Shown piece after piece: positions 1 to 11,429 of a DNA stretch of 64,000 nt. A program made the translations under genes and the position numbers. Source of the DNA: Liolophura sinensis. Its lineage: Eukaryota; Mollusca; Polyplacophora; Chitonida; Chitonidae. The stretch lies in contig NC_088297.1 in the NCBI RefSeq assembly GCF_032854445.1, positions 10,690,163 through 10,754,162 on the forward strand, read 5' to 3'. Below the pieces are notes generated by a model. It ran no database searches, was not told where the DNA came from, and worked only from the letters and a program-made list of their open reading frames with translations. Position 1 is the first letter of the stretch, and each line of letters opens with the position of its first letter.

Positions 1-188
1 GCCTCTCACCAATGAGACCTGTCTTCCTCTCCGGCCGTAAGTGGGAAGGTCTGACAGTAACCTGCGGATGGTCGTGGGTTCCCCCCGGGCTGTGCCCGGT
101 TTCCACCCACCATAATGCTGACCGCCGTCGTATGAGTGAAATATTCTTGAGTACGGCGTAAAACACCAATCAAAACAAAAAAAAAAAC
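1..188 (+). mobile_element. SINE-1, cut by the window edge
   Basis: Contains the body (GGCCGTAAGTGGGAAGGTCT) and tail (GTACGGCGTAAAACACCAAT). The tRNA-like head would lie before base 1. Confidence 0.85.
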
Positions 189-799
189 CCCTAAATAATA
201 CCCCTAAGAGTGTCAAAGTCCGGAGTGTTGTATTCATTAACATAGTTTCATCGATATCAAGGCTTGCATTGTATAAATCACGAAGTGTTATCTTTCTAAA
301 AGGGAGTTTGCACCTCCAAAATGTCTATTTAAATCACTTCTGGACACAAATGTGAAGAGCGCTGCATTACATTGGAAGCGACAAAACTCTATGTCTTAAA
401 AAATCATTTGTACAAAAATCCTTTTCTTAAAATGAATCACGAAAGTCTTCCTGTTCTACAATTGCCTCACAAAGTTATCGTAACAGGTATGTTGAAATGA
501 AGCGCATATTGTACATGTAAATTGTTTAGCCCAACTACCTGTGATATTTTTTTCTTTTGAATGGGCTTACTGTGAAGCCTAATATGACCATGTATGCATG
601 TATTAATGAAATTACTGTGGAATAAATTCTCACAAACAATGTGGAATTTTTTTCAAGAGAAAAACGAGCTTTAGACTGAAGATCTGAATGTTCCTGGTTC
701 CATCCCGGGTTTCGGCAAAGGCCTACTCGACGTCTGACAAGACAAATGTTTTTCTAACATTTTATGGTGTTCTAGACTTCACCCATGTGGATTTCACTG

Positions 800-1010
800 C
801 TGACCACGGAATCTTCCGGGCAATATCTCCTTACAAGGAATTATGCTTAAAACTGATGATAAGATGATGAATCCTGGGGCTGTGGCAGTGAAGGTGGTAA
901 GACGTGTTTGAAGAGCTCGCTTGTTTACCTTTGAGTTGCAACAACAACATTTTTGTTTTGGTGAATTAGTGCCGTGAGTTTGTCCTTTGTCCGACAGCCT
1001 TAGGTACGTC
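800..1010. repeat. Dispersed repeat, copy 1
   Basis: The stretch around AGACGTGTTTGAAGAGCTCG (about 900-960) resembles 6290-6380 (AGACGTGTTTTGTGGAGCTC, then a shared ACAACAAC stretch). It lies just upstream of the LINE ORF1 relic and could be its 5' region. No coding identity recognised. The neighbouring 190-800 shows nothing I can identify. Confidence 0.4.
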
Positions 1011-1237
1011 ACAACCGGTTTATTAATTCGCCTGCTAGTAGGTCAACAAAGACATTGTCTGTTGCAGTGTCAACGAAGTCCAGTGGTGCGTTTTCAACGG
1101 CTGTCCAGAGGGACTTCCCGTGATTAACATAAGACAGATTTAGTCAGCTTTCAGAAGAATGACATGAAAAAATTGTTTTACATCCGTGTTGCTAGCACTG
1201 TGGGACACAAGGATCTCTTCAATAAGGAAAGTTATGC

Positions 1238-1402
1238 TACCTGTCCAGCTGACTTCCTCTCCGGCCGTACGTGGGAAGGTCTGTCTGCAACCTGCAGATG
1301 GTCGAGAGTTTACCCCGGGTTCTGCCCGGTTTCCTCTCACCATAATGCTGGCCGCCGCCGTATAAGTGAAATATTCTTGAGTACGGCGTAAAACACCAGT
1401 CT
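1238..1402 (+). mobile_element. SINE-1, 5' truncated
   Basis: Body and tail match the family; the tRNA-like head is missing. It sits between the 800-1010 repeat and the LINE ORF1 relic. Confidence 0.85.
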
Positions 1403-1429
1403 GTTTACGTGAACATGACCGTCCACTAG

Positions 1430-1835
1430 GAGCCAGACGAAATGCTAGATGACGTAATTATTGAGGCGATGAAGCCTTATGCAGAATGTCTGGGTATTAA
1501 CCGGCCAAAATTTGTTGATGCAGAACTTGCAAATGTAAGAACTTGAATTCGCGTATACCGCTTTAGGTGCCATAAAATTCGATCCGTTTCGAACTTTGTC
1601 AACTTTTACGGCGAGGTAGTAATCTTTACATAGCCTGGGCAAATATACGAATGTCGCAAATGTGGACAAAAACATCCCAAGGCCGACTGTAATCCACGTC
1701 GTGTACAAACTGGGACGGGTTTTCACCACATGAGAATCCGCGTATGAAGAAAAATTGTGACGATTTATGCAGGATGTGCGATTCGGAGAAGCATACTGCA
1801 AGTGACGGTTGCACTAAGACATGGTCTTGAGAATG
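1430..1835 (+). pseudogene. LINE ORF1 (Gag-like) relic with two zinc knuckles
   Basis: First knuckle YECRKCGQKHPKADC at 1646-1690; second LCRMCDSEKHTASDGC at about 1765-1812 in another frame. These CxxCx3-4Hx4-5C motifs bind the element's RNA in LINE ORF1 proteins. The stretch before them (DDVIIEAMKPYAECLGINRP) has stops within it. Frameshifted and dead. It precedes pol sequences on the same strand. Confidence 0.75.
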
Positions 1836-1989
1836 TCGCGTTCCTCTACTAACCGTGAAGAACAAGAAGAACGTGACCTTGATGTGGTATCGGAGATTGA
1901 CACCCATCTCGTTGTTGATGTTAATGCTTTAAAGAAAGATTTTTCCATTTGTGATGCTCCTAGAAAGTTCTACCCAAACATAAATGGAA

Positions 1990-2560
1990 AAGCGTGGTCT
2001 AGTGACCTATGTAGTACTAGGCTATATAGGTTTACATGCCAGATTCATTATGTACTTCAAGTCATGTTTTAAATGTGATATTTTCCGACCACTTATGTTA
2101 TGCACTGAAGTCAGTCTTGACGATCTCATCACATGTGGCCCATTTTATGGGAAGTGTAACACCCCTGTCTTAAATAACGACGACTTGGTGGCTCAAAGTA
2201 AGGATACGTATTCTGAGGTATTTACTGATCATGCCTTTCGCGATGCTGAATTTCTTGACAAGTGGCATATGTTCAAGACCAATTGTAAAGGGGTCATTCG
2301 GAGCTATTGCAGTGATGTATCTTTAAATGAAAGTAGCCTGATGTTCGACCTGGAAAAGGAGCTCAGTGTATTGAAGGCTAGTCTTATTATTAACAATGAT
2401 TAACAAATATTAACAAATTGAAAACCATTAATGGTTTAAATAAGGATTTTCGTGCTGGAGCGGTTTGGAGGGCAAAGGCAGTTCATTTCGACAAAAAGGC
2501 GAAAGCCGCCGGAATATTTTATTATAAGCTGACAGAGCAAAGAAGATACTGATTAAAAGC
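1990..2560 (+). pseudogene. LINE pol relic: end of endonuclease and linker to RT
   Basis: Open for 139 codons (1984-2403), then continues in another frame. RLYRFTCQIHYVLQV at about 2020 aligns with RLDRFYLPITVAKYV of the endonuclease fragment at 6.05 kb. GPFYGKCNTPVLNNDDLV matches the G.gYWK.N.slL.d block of L1/Tx1-type pol proteins. GAVWRAKAVHFDKKAKAAGIF after the frameshift matches their GA.irsra...e.gek...yF block. Most of the endonuclease is missing. Confidence 0.7.
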
Positions 2561-2569
2561 ATTAAATGT

Positions 2570-3130
2570 AACTGTAATTCTTTATTTGTTTATTAAGGAT
2601 TTCCCACAGCTCTATATCCACGAGGGAATCTCCTCAACATAAAATCAACGTATATACATAAAATAACATAGACAGCAAAGAGAACGAATGACATGAACAT
2701 GCACAGAATAGGGTGATGGGAACAAAGAAAGATCAAAATCAAATCATATTACTGCTGGGCTTGGATGGTGAATCCGTTGGACATGCTTATAAAATTATGT
2801 ACAGATTTTAAGATAAACTGATTATTACCAAAAAACCAAAAAAGAGTAAAGTACAAATGTGTTTAGAACAACTAGTCAAAAATACAGAAGGGTGAACTCC
2901 AGGAGATATAATTCTAAAGATGCTTTTTAGCATGTGCTTTCTATGAGTGGCATAAGCAGGGGAGTCAAGGAAATAATGAGATGCATTTTCACATTTATGT
3001 TTACATTTACTAAATGACTGATCGTCGATAATGTTTTATTTAAAGAGGTCACCGCAAAGAGCGCTCGGTCCAATTCTCATTCTACAGAGCACAATAGAGG
3101 GAAAGGTGTCAAATGAATTATACACAGATG
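2570..3130 (-). pseudogene. 3' end of a second LINE, inserted in reverse
   Basis: On the minus strand LCSVRMRIGPSALCGDLF is followed by CKHKCENASHYFLDSPAYAT, then HRKHMLKSI. This is the 'qlRlglS.L..H.f..n..d.p.C.C....Et..HyfleCp.y...R' ending of RTE/CR1-like LINE polymerases. Several stops are present. It separates the linker (ending about 2560) from the RT blocks (starting about 3345) of the plus-strand LINE, so it inserted into that older copy. Confidence 0.65.
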
Positions 3131-3344
3131 TTAGATCACGGTTAATACTGTCTTAAGAGTACAAAAATGTCATGAGGACTTACAAGACTTACAAAGTCTG
3201 ACAGTTGTCAGGACGACATTGCAGAGATGCATTCGTTATTATTACAAGTAGTTGTACACAAACAAGAAACTAACGACATTGCCAGGAAGAATTTTTGTCT
3301 GAAATACCGCAATTGCAAGAAGATTGAAAACCTCTTGGTGAAGG

Positions 3345-4095
3345 TTTTGTGACTAAAGAAGCGTTGTATTTTTCTGTACAGAGCATGTCCATGTACCGCT
3401 CTCCTACTTGTGATGTGTTACCCTGCGGATTTTATGTTATTTTTTGGCCTCTTATAGGAGAAATGTTCACAAAAGTGAGCACTTGTTGTTTTCATTCCGA
3501 TTCTGTCAGTAATTCTCACAGGTCTGGTTTAATTATGACGATGACGTAAGGAACTGGAGACCTATAAGCCTGTTGAATGTTGGTTATAAAATGGTCACTA
3601 ATGCTTTATGTAACTGTGTGAAACTTGTTATTGATTCGGTTGTACTACAGAACCTGGCCGTAATACAGTATGACTTTGAGGAACATAATGATTTGAACGC
3701 ATGTTTTTAAAACTTGGATCAAGAGTAAGTTGTTGATCGAGTTGATTGGTCCTCTTTTTAAATGCTTAGATTTTGGCCCAGACATTGTAAATGGGTACAG
3801 TTGTTAGATACCGATTTTTCTAGCAGTCTTATTGTGAATGCGCATATAAAAGACAGTTTTCAGTTAGGTCAGGGAGTTGTTCAAGGGTGCTCTTTATCTC
3901 CATTGCTATATGTGATATCATTGAAACCGTTTATAGTGGCTATTAGAAAGAGTAACCTCATAAAGGGGATCCGGATGCCTGGAACAGCCAGTCAGGCAGT
4001 TGTGCCCGCGTTTGCTGATGACACCACATCTATTTTGTCTGAAGAGAGATCGGTAATCGGAAGAGAGATACAAAATTTGTATGCAATGCTGTAAT
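3345..4095 (+). pseudogene. LINE reverse transcriptase relic
   Basis: SMYRSPTCDVLPCGFYVIFW (3390-3450) matches the ksPG.DGl..eFyk.fw block. NWRPISLLNVGYKMV (about 3550) is RT motif 1. QGVVQGCSLSPLLYVISLKP (about 3870) is the RGvrQGcPLSplLy block. VPAFADDTTSIL (about 4005) holds the FADD catalytic aspartates. Motifs lie in shifting frames with a poorly matching stretch at 3620-3760. Type is L1/Tx1-like. Downstream sequence to 4640 has no clear motif but may be its C-terminus. Confidence 0.85.
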
Positions 4096-4639
4096 TGGGA
4101 ATAAATGCAGCTTAATTAAACAAAAGTAGTTATATGGGGGATAGGAGCTGTGGCCCCACTAAACCGAGGATGTGACATCGGTGACGTTTAATGTAGAGAA
4201 AAAGCCACGTGAGCCTTGTCTGTTTTATGTTACGTCACTGAGAAAGACAACGGTGAGGAAAAGATGAAATGTGAAGCTGAGAGGAATAAGTCTGACAAAT
4301 GAAGATGCCGAACCCACTTGCGTGAAGGAGATCAACGCGATGACCGTGACTGCGGAAGTGCGGAGGTGCAGGCACCTGGATCTTTTCACCCGGTTGAACC
4401 GAAGAAAGCAAAGCTGTCTTGTGAAAGCGCTTGCGTAGGGACCCAGGCAGACACTCCTGCGGCTGTGTCCAGCTCACTGCCCTCTGATTACGTCGCAAAA
4501 GTGACGTGAGCTCGGGTCTCATCACGCTAACACCTTACCAAGATAACGATGGTTGGCTCCTGGAATATAGAAAGCCTTATAGAAATAATTTATAGAAATC
4601 CTTCGTCTCTGATAGAGAGCGAAAAGCGAAGAAGTAGAC

Positions 4640-6110
4640 TTTTGTGATTTGAGAAAAACTATTCATTTGGGAACAATGGGTATGTTCGTTGACTTTTTTC
4701 TTATCCGCCTTATATGGCTGGCCTTAGTAGCATTCGCTTTAGAACTTTGGTATGTTAATGGTATGGCTGATGTAAGCAAACAAGAGCAAGTTAAAAACTT
4801 AGTTTTTGATAATGGAATTGATATACTGTTCAAAGCAACTCATTTTGCAAACTGCAATGACACTAAATATGCAAACTTTACCTGGTGACGTAAGGTGGGC
4901 ATATTGCACAAATAAAAGCTGTGGTAATGGTATTGATAAGATATCAAGATATAATATACATTGTTTAATACACGAGGTAATAAGGTGTCCTTACGGACGT
5001 CATGTAACAATGAAAGTAGAAACAAATAACACTGCCCTTAATTTGATTTGTGTGTAGGCCTACCTCCAAATAATGCATCAGAAAAAAATAGTTTAAAAAA
5101 GATAGCGAATTTAGACACATTAATGCGTGGTCACGAAGTTATTGTACTTGGTGGGGAAAATAAGTTTGTGGAAAATAATTGTCTTGATAAATGTGGCTGT
5201 AATGCCAAGGCCAGGACTGATGGTTTGTAATGCCAAGGCCAGGGCTGATGGTTTGTAATGCCAAGGCCAGGACTGATGCTTTGTAATGCCAAGGCCAGGA
5301 CTGATGGTTTATAATGCCAAGGCCAGGACTGATGGTTTGTAATGCCAAAGCCAGGACTGATGGTTTGTAATGCCAAAGCCGGGACTGATGGTTTGTAATG
5401 CCAAAGCCAGGACTGATGGTTTGTAATGCCAAGGCCAGGACTGATGGTTTATAATGCCAAAGCCAGGACTGATGGTTTGTAATGCCAAGGCCAGGACTGA
5501 TGGTTTGTAATGCTAAGGCCAGGAATGATGGTTTGTAATGCCAAGGCCAGGACTGATGGTTTGTAATGCTAAGGCCAGGGCTGATGGTTTGTAATGCCAA
5601 AGCCGGGACTGATGGTTTATAATGCCAAGGTCAGGACTGATGCTTTGTAATGCCAAGGACAGGACTAATGGTTTATAATGCCAAGGCCAGGACTGATGGT
5701 TTGTAATGCCAAGGCCAGGACTGATGGTTTGTAATGCTAAGGCCAGGAATGATGGTTTGTAATGCTAAGGCCAGGACTGATGGTTTGTAATGCCAAGGAC
5801 AGGACTGATGGTTTGTAATGCCAAAGCCAGGACTGATGGTTTGTAATGCCAAGGCCAGGGCTGATGGTTTGTAATGCCAAGGCCAGGACCGATGGTTTGT
5901 AATGCCAAGGCCAGGACTGATGGTTTGGCCGAATAAAATGCAATAAACCATTTATGGGATTGTGTGATACTTTTAGGAAAATCAATCCCACGACAAGAAG
6001 TTATTCTTGGTCAAGAGGACATATAACCAATAGGTTAGACAGGTTTTATTTGCCCATTACTGTCGCCAAATATGTAACGCGTTACATGTTATAACCTGGG
6101 ATCTAATTCA
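4640..6110 (+). pseudogene. LINE endonuclease relic split by a minisatellite
   Basis: APE-type endonuclease pieces: VNGMADVSKQEQVKNLVFDN (start of domain), then FKATHF (the LQEThf position), YGRHVTMKVETNNTALNLIC, PPNNASEKNS and VIVLGGENKFVENNCLDK (GGDfN position, D now E). After the 5201-5927 tandem repeat the domain resumes as MGLCDTFRKINPTTRSYSWS, then RGHITNRLDRFYLPITVAKY. Frameshifts occur near 4870 and 5050. Same family as the pol relic at 1990. Confidence 0.8.
5201..5927. repeat. 28-bp minisatellite inside LINE endonuclease sequence
   Basis: 26 copies of a unit reading AATGCCAAGGCCAGGACTGA plus TGGTTTGT. The first copy is in frame with the LINE endonuclease (CNAKARTDGL) and LINE coding resumes in the last copy, so the array grew from a 28-base stretch of the element. 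Confidence 0.95.
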
Positions 6111-6169
6111 GTGTGTCATTTCTTAAAAGGTATTACAGGGAAGTAATTTGCACGTACCGCAGCGTTGCC

Positions 6170-6390
6170 TCATCTAGTAAAAGGGGACGAGTTGAACGTA
6201 TTGAAGAGAGATCCCGTAACAAACTGTGATTGTTGTGACAAAAACTGAAATAGCGCAGTTAAGAAAGCGTTAGATGATCTAAAGATGAAGTTGTTGCGGT
6301 ATTCGATGTGTGCAGACGTGTTTTGTGGAGCTCTGTGTTTACTGGAATTACAACAACGCGAGTTATTTTTGGTCATTGTGTTACTTTAAG
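6170..6390. repeat. Dispersed repeat, copy 2
   Basis: Diverged partner of the 800-1010 segment. The 6.4-6.98 kb stretch that follows shows no gene or repeat I recognise. Confidence 0.35.
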
Positions 6391-6979
6391 TATATATTAA
6401 TTAGGACATATTAATTGGGGCTACGGACCATATAATGTCAAAACCAGTGTCGTTTAACGCTGGCAACAGGCCACAAAGAACGTTATCGACACGCAGGAAT
6501 ATACATTTTTGCGCATTGAATTTCGAGCTCATGCTAATTTAATATGAAAATGCTTGAAGTCTATTGATTATTTTATGAACCTAACTTGCGCTGTTAGACA
6601 GCATAGTTGTATTAAACTGAGATCGCCTTTAAAAATTTAGTTTGCCTCAGAGTCGGATGTAGGCCTACACATATGAACGTCTGTTTTTAGTTGAAGGTAT
6701 CCAAGCGATTTATAGAGTGAGTGTTGGGGTTTAACGAGATGTAAGTAAGAATTGTCAGTAAGTTGCAATGGTTAAGTGGTTAACCATCAATCAGTCAATC
6801 AGTCAATGTGATAAGAAAAGTACTATATTTAAAAAATATCCAGTGAAAGTGTTTTTATTCAGACAAGGCTTGATACAGCGTTTGAAAAGAGACAGAAAAA
6901 GAAAAACACATTTCTGATACAGATTTATTCCAAAAGATTTCCACAAATTTTAATAAATAATTTATAAACCATAACATAT

Positions 6980-7485
6980 ATAAATAAACTTGTGGCCGTT
7001 TGTACACTCTTTTTTGACAAACATCTGGCGCAGATGATAAATGTAGATAAGATGCTCTTTCTTGTAACAAATCTTATACAGGAGCTTCGAAGCTAATATA
7101 ATGGCAGGGTACATCACCAAAGGTACGCTGGCAGCATGTAAAGCTAGCAACGTGTGTCGCTGGCAACATGTAACGCCGGCGACATGTAAAACTGGCAGCA
7201 TGTAACGCTAGCAACATATAACGCTGGCAGCATGTAACGCCTTAAACATGTAAGGCTAGCAATATGTAAGGCTGGCAACATGTAACGCCTTAAACAAGTA
7301 TCCTGTCAGCATGTAATGCTGGCAACATATAACGTTGTCAGCATGTAACGTTAGCAACATATAACGCCTTAAACATGTAAGCCTGTCAGCATGTAACGCT
7401 GGCAGCATATAACGCCGGCAACACGTAAAGATGGCAGCATATAATGCCGGGAAACATGAAACGATGGCAACATGTAACGCAGCAA
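6980..7485. repeat. Dispersed repeat with internal ~18-bp minisatellite, copy A
   Basis: About 20 imperfect units of the type CATGTAACGCTGGCAGC occupy 7110-7480. The flank (GATGCTCTTTCTTGTAACAA at about 7050; AGCTAATATAATGGCAGGGT at about 7092) is shared with 11.5 kb, so the tandem array is part of a larger duplicated unit. Confidence 0.75.
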
Positions 7486-8490
7486 ATAAATTATTCGTTC
7501 ATATTATTTTTTACAAATGAGATCAACTTTGTAACGAGTAAGCTCAACGGTCAACGTTGCTCGATAGAACTATACACAGTCGGCTATATACATATACTAC
7601 ATACGTTCTTTTACAACACGCTACAAAGGTATATTATACAAAGTCACAAAAATCATTTAAACATTACCTTAATTTTTTATCACAGAACATTAAGCATAGG
7701 CACATCCTATAAAATGAAAAATAAGGGTAAGTGGTTGTATAATTTGCAAATTAACCCTTTCAAACAATATCATTTGGGGCATTATATGAACTCTATATGA
7801 ACGCCTACATGGGCATTGTGGTGTGGACAAAATTGTATTTTCTCCACTGTTCAAACCCGACATTATATCTATCAAAGACTGTATTTTAAGTGTGATAAGG
7901 ACTGTTATGCAAAGTAATGGTCATTATGAGTGGTAAATGCAAGGAAAATTATGTGTCACACATAATATTTTTTTATTTTCTCATTGAATTAAACGCAGGT
8001 CAATGTTTCAAATTCTTTCGATTCAACCATGAACTTCTTTGTGCTAGTTACTGTACAATCAGCTATCACTCCAGTCATATACATGGAAAAGCATAACCAG
8101 TATCTGTGAAATGTTTGCTTACAGTATATGAATAAATGTGCTTTAAAATGTTTTTTTTCTTTGCTTAAACATTTGCTTAGTATCGAGCATTTAATCTTAA
8201 ACGTCCTGTAAAACGTGTGTTCCAAAACATAAGCATATACTTTAAACTATGTTAAAGTATTCATAAAATCGTTGTGAGGAACTCTGCATTGGTTTCTGAA
8301 CTATTCCTGACACCCCAGAGTTAAATGTGGTCTTCAAAAGCCTTCATGGGCCTTCACTACTTAGCTGAAACATTTTCTTTCATTGTTTTCCATATCTCTA
8401 CAATTCCTTACCAATTTGGTTTTATGCCTGAGGGCCGTTATAGTTCGGTTTTGATTCCAATGATCCATCATTAACAGTGAACAGTGACAG
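7486..8490. other. No gene recognised
   Basis: AT-rich single-copy-looking sequence. Short open frames lack motifs, and no repeat of the families seen elsewhere in the window was noticed. Confidence 0.5.
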
Positions 8491-8499
8491 TATTATCCC

Positions 8500-8900
8500 C
8501 CGACTGTGACTGGCACATCCGGTTCCTTCTTGGGTGCATGTGTCCCTCACAACACTAGCACAAACTTCTGCATGTTATGTTCCTTCTTGCATACATGTGT
8601 CCCACACAAAACCACCACTACATTCGGCACATGCCGATCCTTCTTAGATATCACACACAACAACAGCACTATACATGACCCATGACATTCTTTTTTGGGT
8701 GCATGTATCCCACACAATATAGCTGGCACTATTTTGGCAGATTTCCTTCCCTCTTGGAGACCCCAGACAACAGCAGCATTACATTTGGATAACGCCGTCA
8801 TATCTTTAATGCCCCACACAACGACGGCACTACGTTTGACAGATACCGTTCCCTCTTGGATGCCCCACGCAACAACGTGGTTTTGTTGACAACCTGTAGC
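8500..8900 (-). repeat. Degenerate ~72-bp tandem repeat with open minus frame
   Basis: Five or so diverged units, each with GTGGGACACATG-like and CAAGAAGGAAC-like cores. One minus frame is open for 123 codons (8918-8547) and recurs as VVVWGIQEG / VVWGLQEG. A good acceptor (CTGTTACAG) sits at about 8905. In a neighbouring frame the units read as Cys-rich but contain stops. It could be a far 3' exon of the astacin gene or noncoding repeat; I cannot decide. Confidence 0.4.
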
Positions 8901-8919
8901 AAGTCCTGTAACAGACAAA

Positions 8920-9856
8920 GCAAATAAAATGGTAAAACCTGTCTAATTTCGTGGGTAATATTGCACAATTGAAAATGTTCAGTATCCGGAGCGCCAGCCG
9001 AACCACTGACCTTTCATGAATGACGTAGCGAAGTTTTCAGACGGCCACATTGGCGTAATCGACCACTTCTTGTCACCAAGGACCGACAAGCGGTGAGAGC
9101 GGAGGGTCCTGACAAACAGGTTACACATGCCCCATTTGGGCCATTGTGTCCAAGATTACCTTTTGAGGCACTGATTCTATAATACGTCCACACAGACATT
9201 AGAGGTTGTCGAATACCTTTCAGCACTGATATTTTGCACCTACTAATATACACCCGAAGTTTGTTTTGAATAGAACTGAAAACATTTTTACCCTCTTTTA
9301 CTGCCCCTCCCCCCACCTTGGCGGTTACCATGTTGACAAAACAACAACTCAAAAAATGATGTCGATTTCAGGTTAAATTTTTGATATGCTTTAGAGAGAA
9401 GTTGTAATGGACAGTACGGCATGGTATGGTACCACGCAAAATTTAAAGTTGGCAAAATTTACCCCCAAAATAGTAAGGAAAATCAAAGCCCTCGTGTAAT
9501 GTAAAAACCTTGTCGCTCAAAAGAGGATCAAGTGTGGCGAGGGGTGCCCAAACTGATTGTCAGTGAATCCCGGATAAAGAACTTACCTAAGACAGGAAGG
9601 GTTTGTCCACGGACACCCAGGTTTCAGGCAAATACTGGGTCTAGAAAAGGTTTCAAAAGGACACTGGGAAATTCCACATTTCCTTTTTTCAGCAGTTTTA
9701 CCTCTGTTAACAGAAAGGATAAACGATAAGTATATAATTACTGTATATATATATATACACTGATCCATTGAGGGTGGGTTGAGGTAGATTGCCCGGGGAA
9801 AACCAAAGGCCTTTTGGCCAGTTACTGACTAACTTTATCACATGTAACATATAAAC
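8920..9856. other. No gene recognised
   Basis: Unique-looking sequence between the degenerate repeat and the Tc1 element. A short (TA)n occurs at about 9744-9759. No exon with domain content was found. Confidence 0.5.
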
Positions 9857-9858
9857 TA

Positions 9859-11389
9859 GTGCTCAAAAGAAAGTATACAGCTGTTTGATCAGACATCAAA
9901 TAAAAACGGAAAGAAATATATTTGAAATTATTTTTAATTCCATAAGAATATTCCATTTCACCTGAAACGTCCATACATACAGTTCATTAAATGGTGAAGG
10001 TTTGGTTTGATGGTCAGTCAAAGAGATGTGGTGTCAACAGAACATTTACACATTTGCAAAATTCAAATGAAGCATTTTTCCCTCTGGAAATGTCATTCAA
10101 ATCATGCTCAGTAGCGAGTGTGGCCTCCATTGCCATTGATGCAGGCCACAACACGTCGCCGCATTGATGACGTCAGGCGTCGAATGACGTTATGTGTGAT
10201 TCGTTGCCATTCTTGTTGGAGACACTCTTCCAGCTGTTGAACGGTCACAGGTGGCACTGGCAGTCTTCTGACTTGTCTGCCCAGGTGGTCCCACAAGTGC
10301 TCAATTGGATTGAGGTCGGGTGAACATGCCGGCCATGGTAAGGGATCGATGTTGGCGTTCTGTAGAAAGTTGTTCGTCAATCTTCCAGTATGAGGTCTTG
10401 CATTATCATGCTGGTACAAAATTCCTCTTTGCTGTTGGTGGATGAATGGCACTACAACCGGTCGTAAAACTTCATCCGTGTATCTACGAGCATTGAGGTT
10501 CCCATGAATCACCACCAGCCTCGTCTTCAGATCGCCGCAGATGCCTCCCCACACCATCACACTACCACCTCCAAACGCTCGAACTTGCTGAACGCAATTT
10601 GGCACCAAACGTTCTCCTACACGCCTGTATACCCTAGCCCGACCGTCATTTTTGTACACGCAAAACCTGCTCTCGTCGGAGAACATTACCCGTGCCCATT
10701 CACGCCTCTGCCAGCGTAGAACGCGCCTGGCCCATATCAGCCGACGACGTTGATTTTGAGGCGTCAGATAAACTCCACAATACGGTCGACGTGCCCTAAT
10801 ACCGTGTTGACGTAGTCGACGGTAGACTGTGTGTCGACTAATCGGGTGCCCTAGTGCCGTCGCCGCCGTTGACGTTGCCGTTACGTTCCGATTGCGGAGG
10901 TGAATGGTCCGGATGTGTCGATCTTCAGCGGGGGTGGTGACGCGTGGACGACCGCTCCTAGGCCTGTCGGATGTAACGCCTGTCTGCCGGAGTCGCTGCA
11001 TAAGTCTGACGATAGTTGCTCTTGTGCAACCAAAGGTTCTGGCAATGGCGGCGTTGGTCGCTCCTTGCTGGGCCATGCCGACAGTTCTCTCTCGCTCAAC
11101 TTGGCTGAAACGTGGCATACCTCTGGTGTTTTTCTGACGACTGTGTTCCTAACGTTTCCCGTCGACTCATTTATACCGCCAAAATGCACGTTCATGTCGT
11201 GTTACACGTGGAAGGGCCATTTTTCGATTTTATGCTAAGTTTAGGCAAATCTTGCTTTGTTGGGCCAGTTTGTCCCCTGGATGGATCGGCGTTTACACGG
11301 GTAATAGGGCTCATCATGGATAATTTCTCAAGTTTTTACTTTGCGCGATTTTTGTGTATTTGTTTTGGTGTATACTTTCTTTTGAGCTT
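9859..11389 (-). mobile_element. Complete Tc1/mariner transposon, about 1.53 kb
   Basis: Left end (from 9861) and right end (to 11387) carry the perfect inverted repeat GCTCAAAAGAAAGTATACA. Two more bases on each side (GT left, AA in the reverse complement of the right) are followed by TA (9857-9858 and 11390-11391), the expected TA target duplication. Encodes the single transposase at 10108-11118. Confidence 0.93.
10108..11118 (-). CDS. Intact Tc1-like (DD34E) transposase
   Basis: 336 residues, full length for the Tc1 family. N-terminal helix-turn-helix DNA-binding region (about 1-60, with AIARTFGCTRATIVRLM) and a GRPR hook at 56-59 come first, then a second HTH (60-115). The catalytic triad is D148 (VMFSDESRF), D238 (YQHDNARPH) and E273 (SPDLNPIEHLWD), with exactly 34 residues between the second D and E. 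It would cut and rejoin DNA at TA sites from the nucleus. No frameshift or stop. It lies in an element with perfect 19-base inverted ends, so recent activity is plausible. It is on the same strand as, and downstream of, the recognised astacin exons. Confidence 0.96.
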   Translation of the reverse strand: MPRFSQVERERTVGMAQQGATNAAIARTFGCTRATIVRLMQRLRQTGVTSDRPRSGRPRVTTPAEDRHIRTIHLRNRNVTATSTAATALGHPISRHTVYRRLRQHGIRARRPYCGVYLTPQNQRRRLIWARRVLRWQRREWARVMFSDESRFCVYKNDGRARVYRRVGERLVPNCVQQVRAFGGGSVMVWGGICGDLKTRLVVIHGNLNARRYTDEVLRPVVVPFIHQQQRGILYQHDNARPHTGRLTNNFLQNANIDPLPWPACSPDLNPIEHLWDHLGRQVRRLPVPPVTVQQLEECLQQEWQRITHNVIRRLTSSMRRRVVACINGNGGHTRY

Positions 11390-11429
11390 TAGTTTAGTTA
11401 TGCACATTTTCTTGGTGGAAGACAAGCGG

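Noticed and set aside
5131-5991. Minus-strand ORFs with a WPWHYKPSVLALALQ-type repeat
   Set aside because: Product of the 28-bp minisatellite read in reverse; the unit comes from a plus-strand LINE endonuclease.
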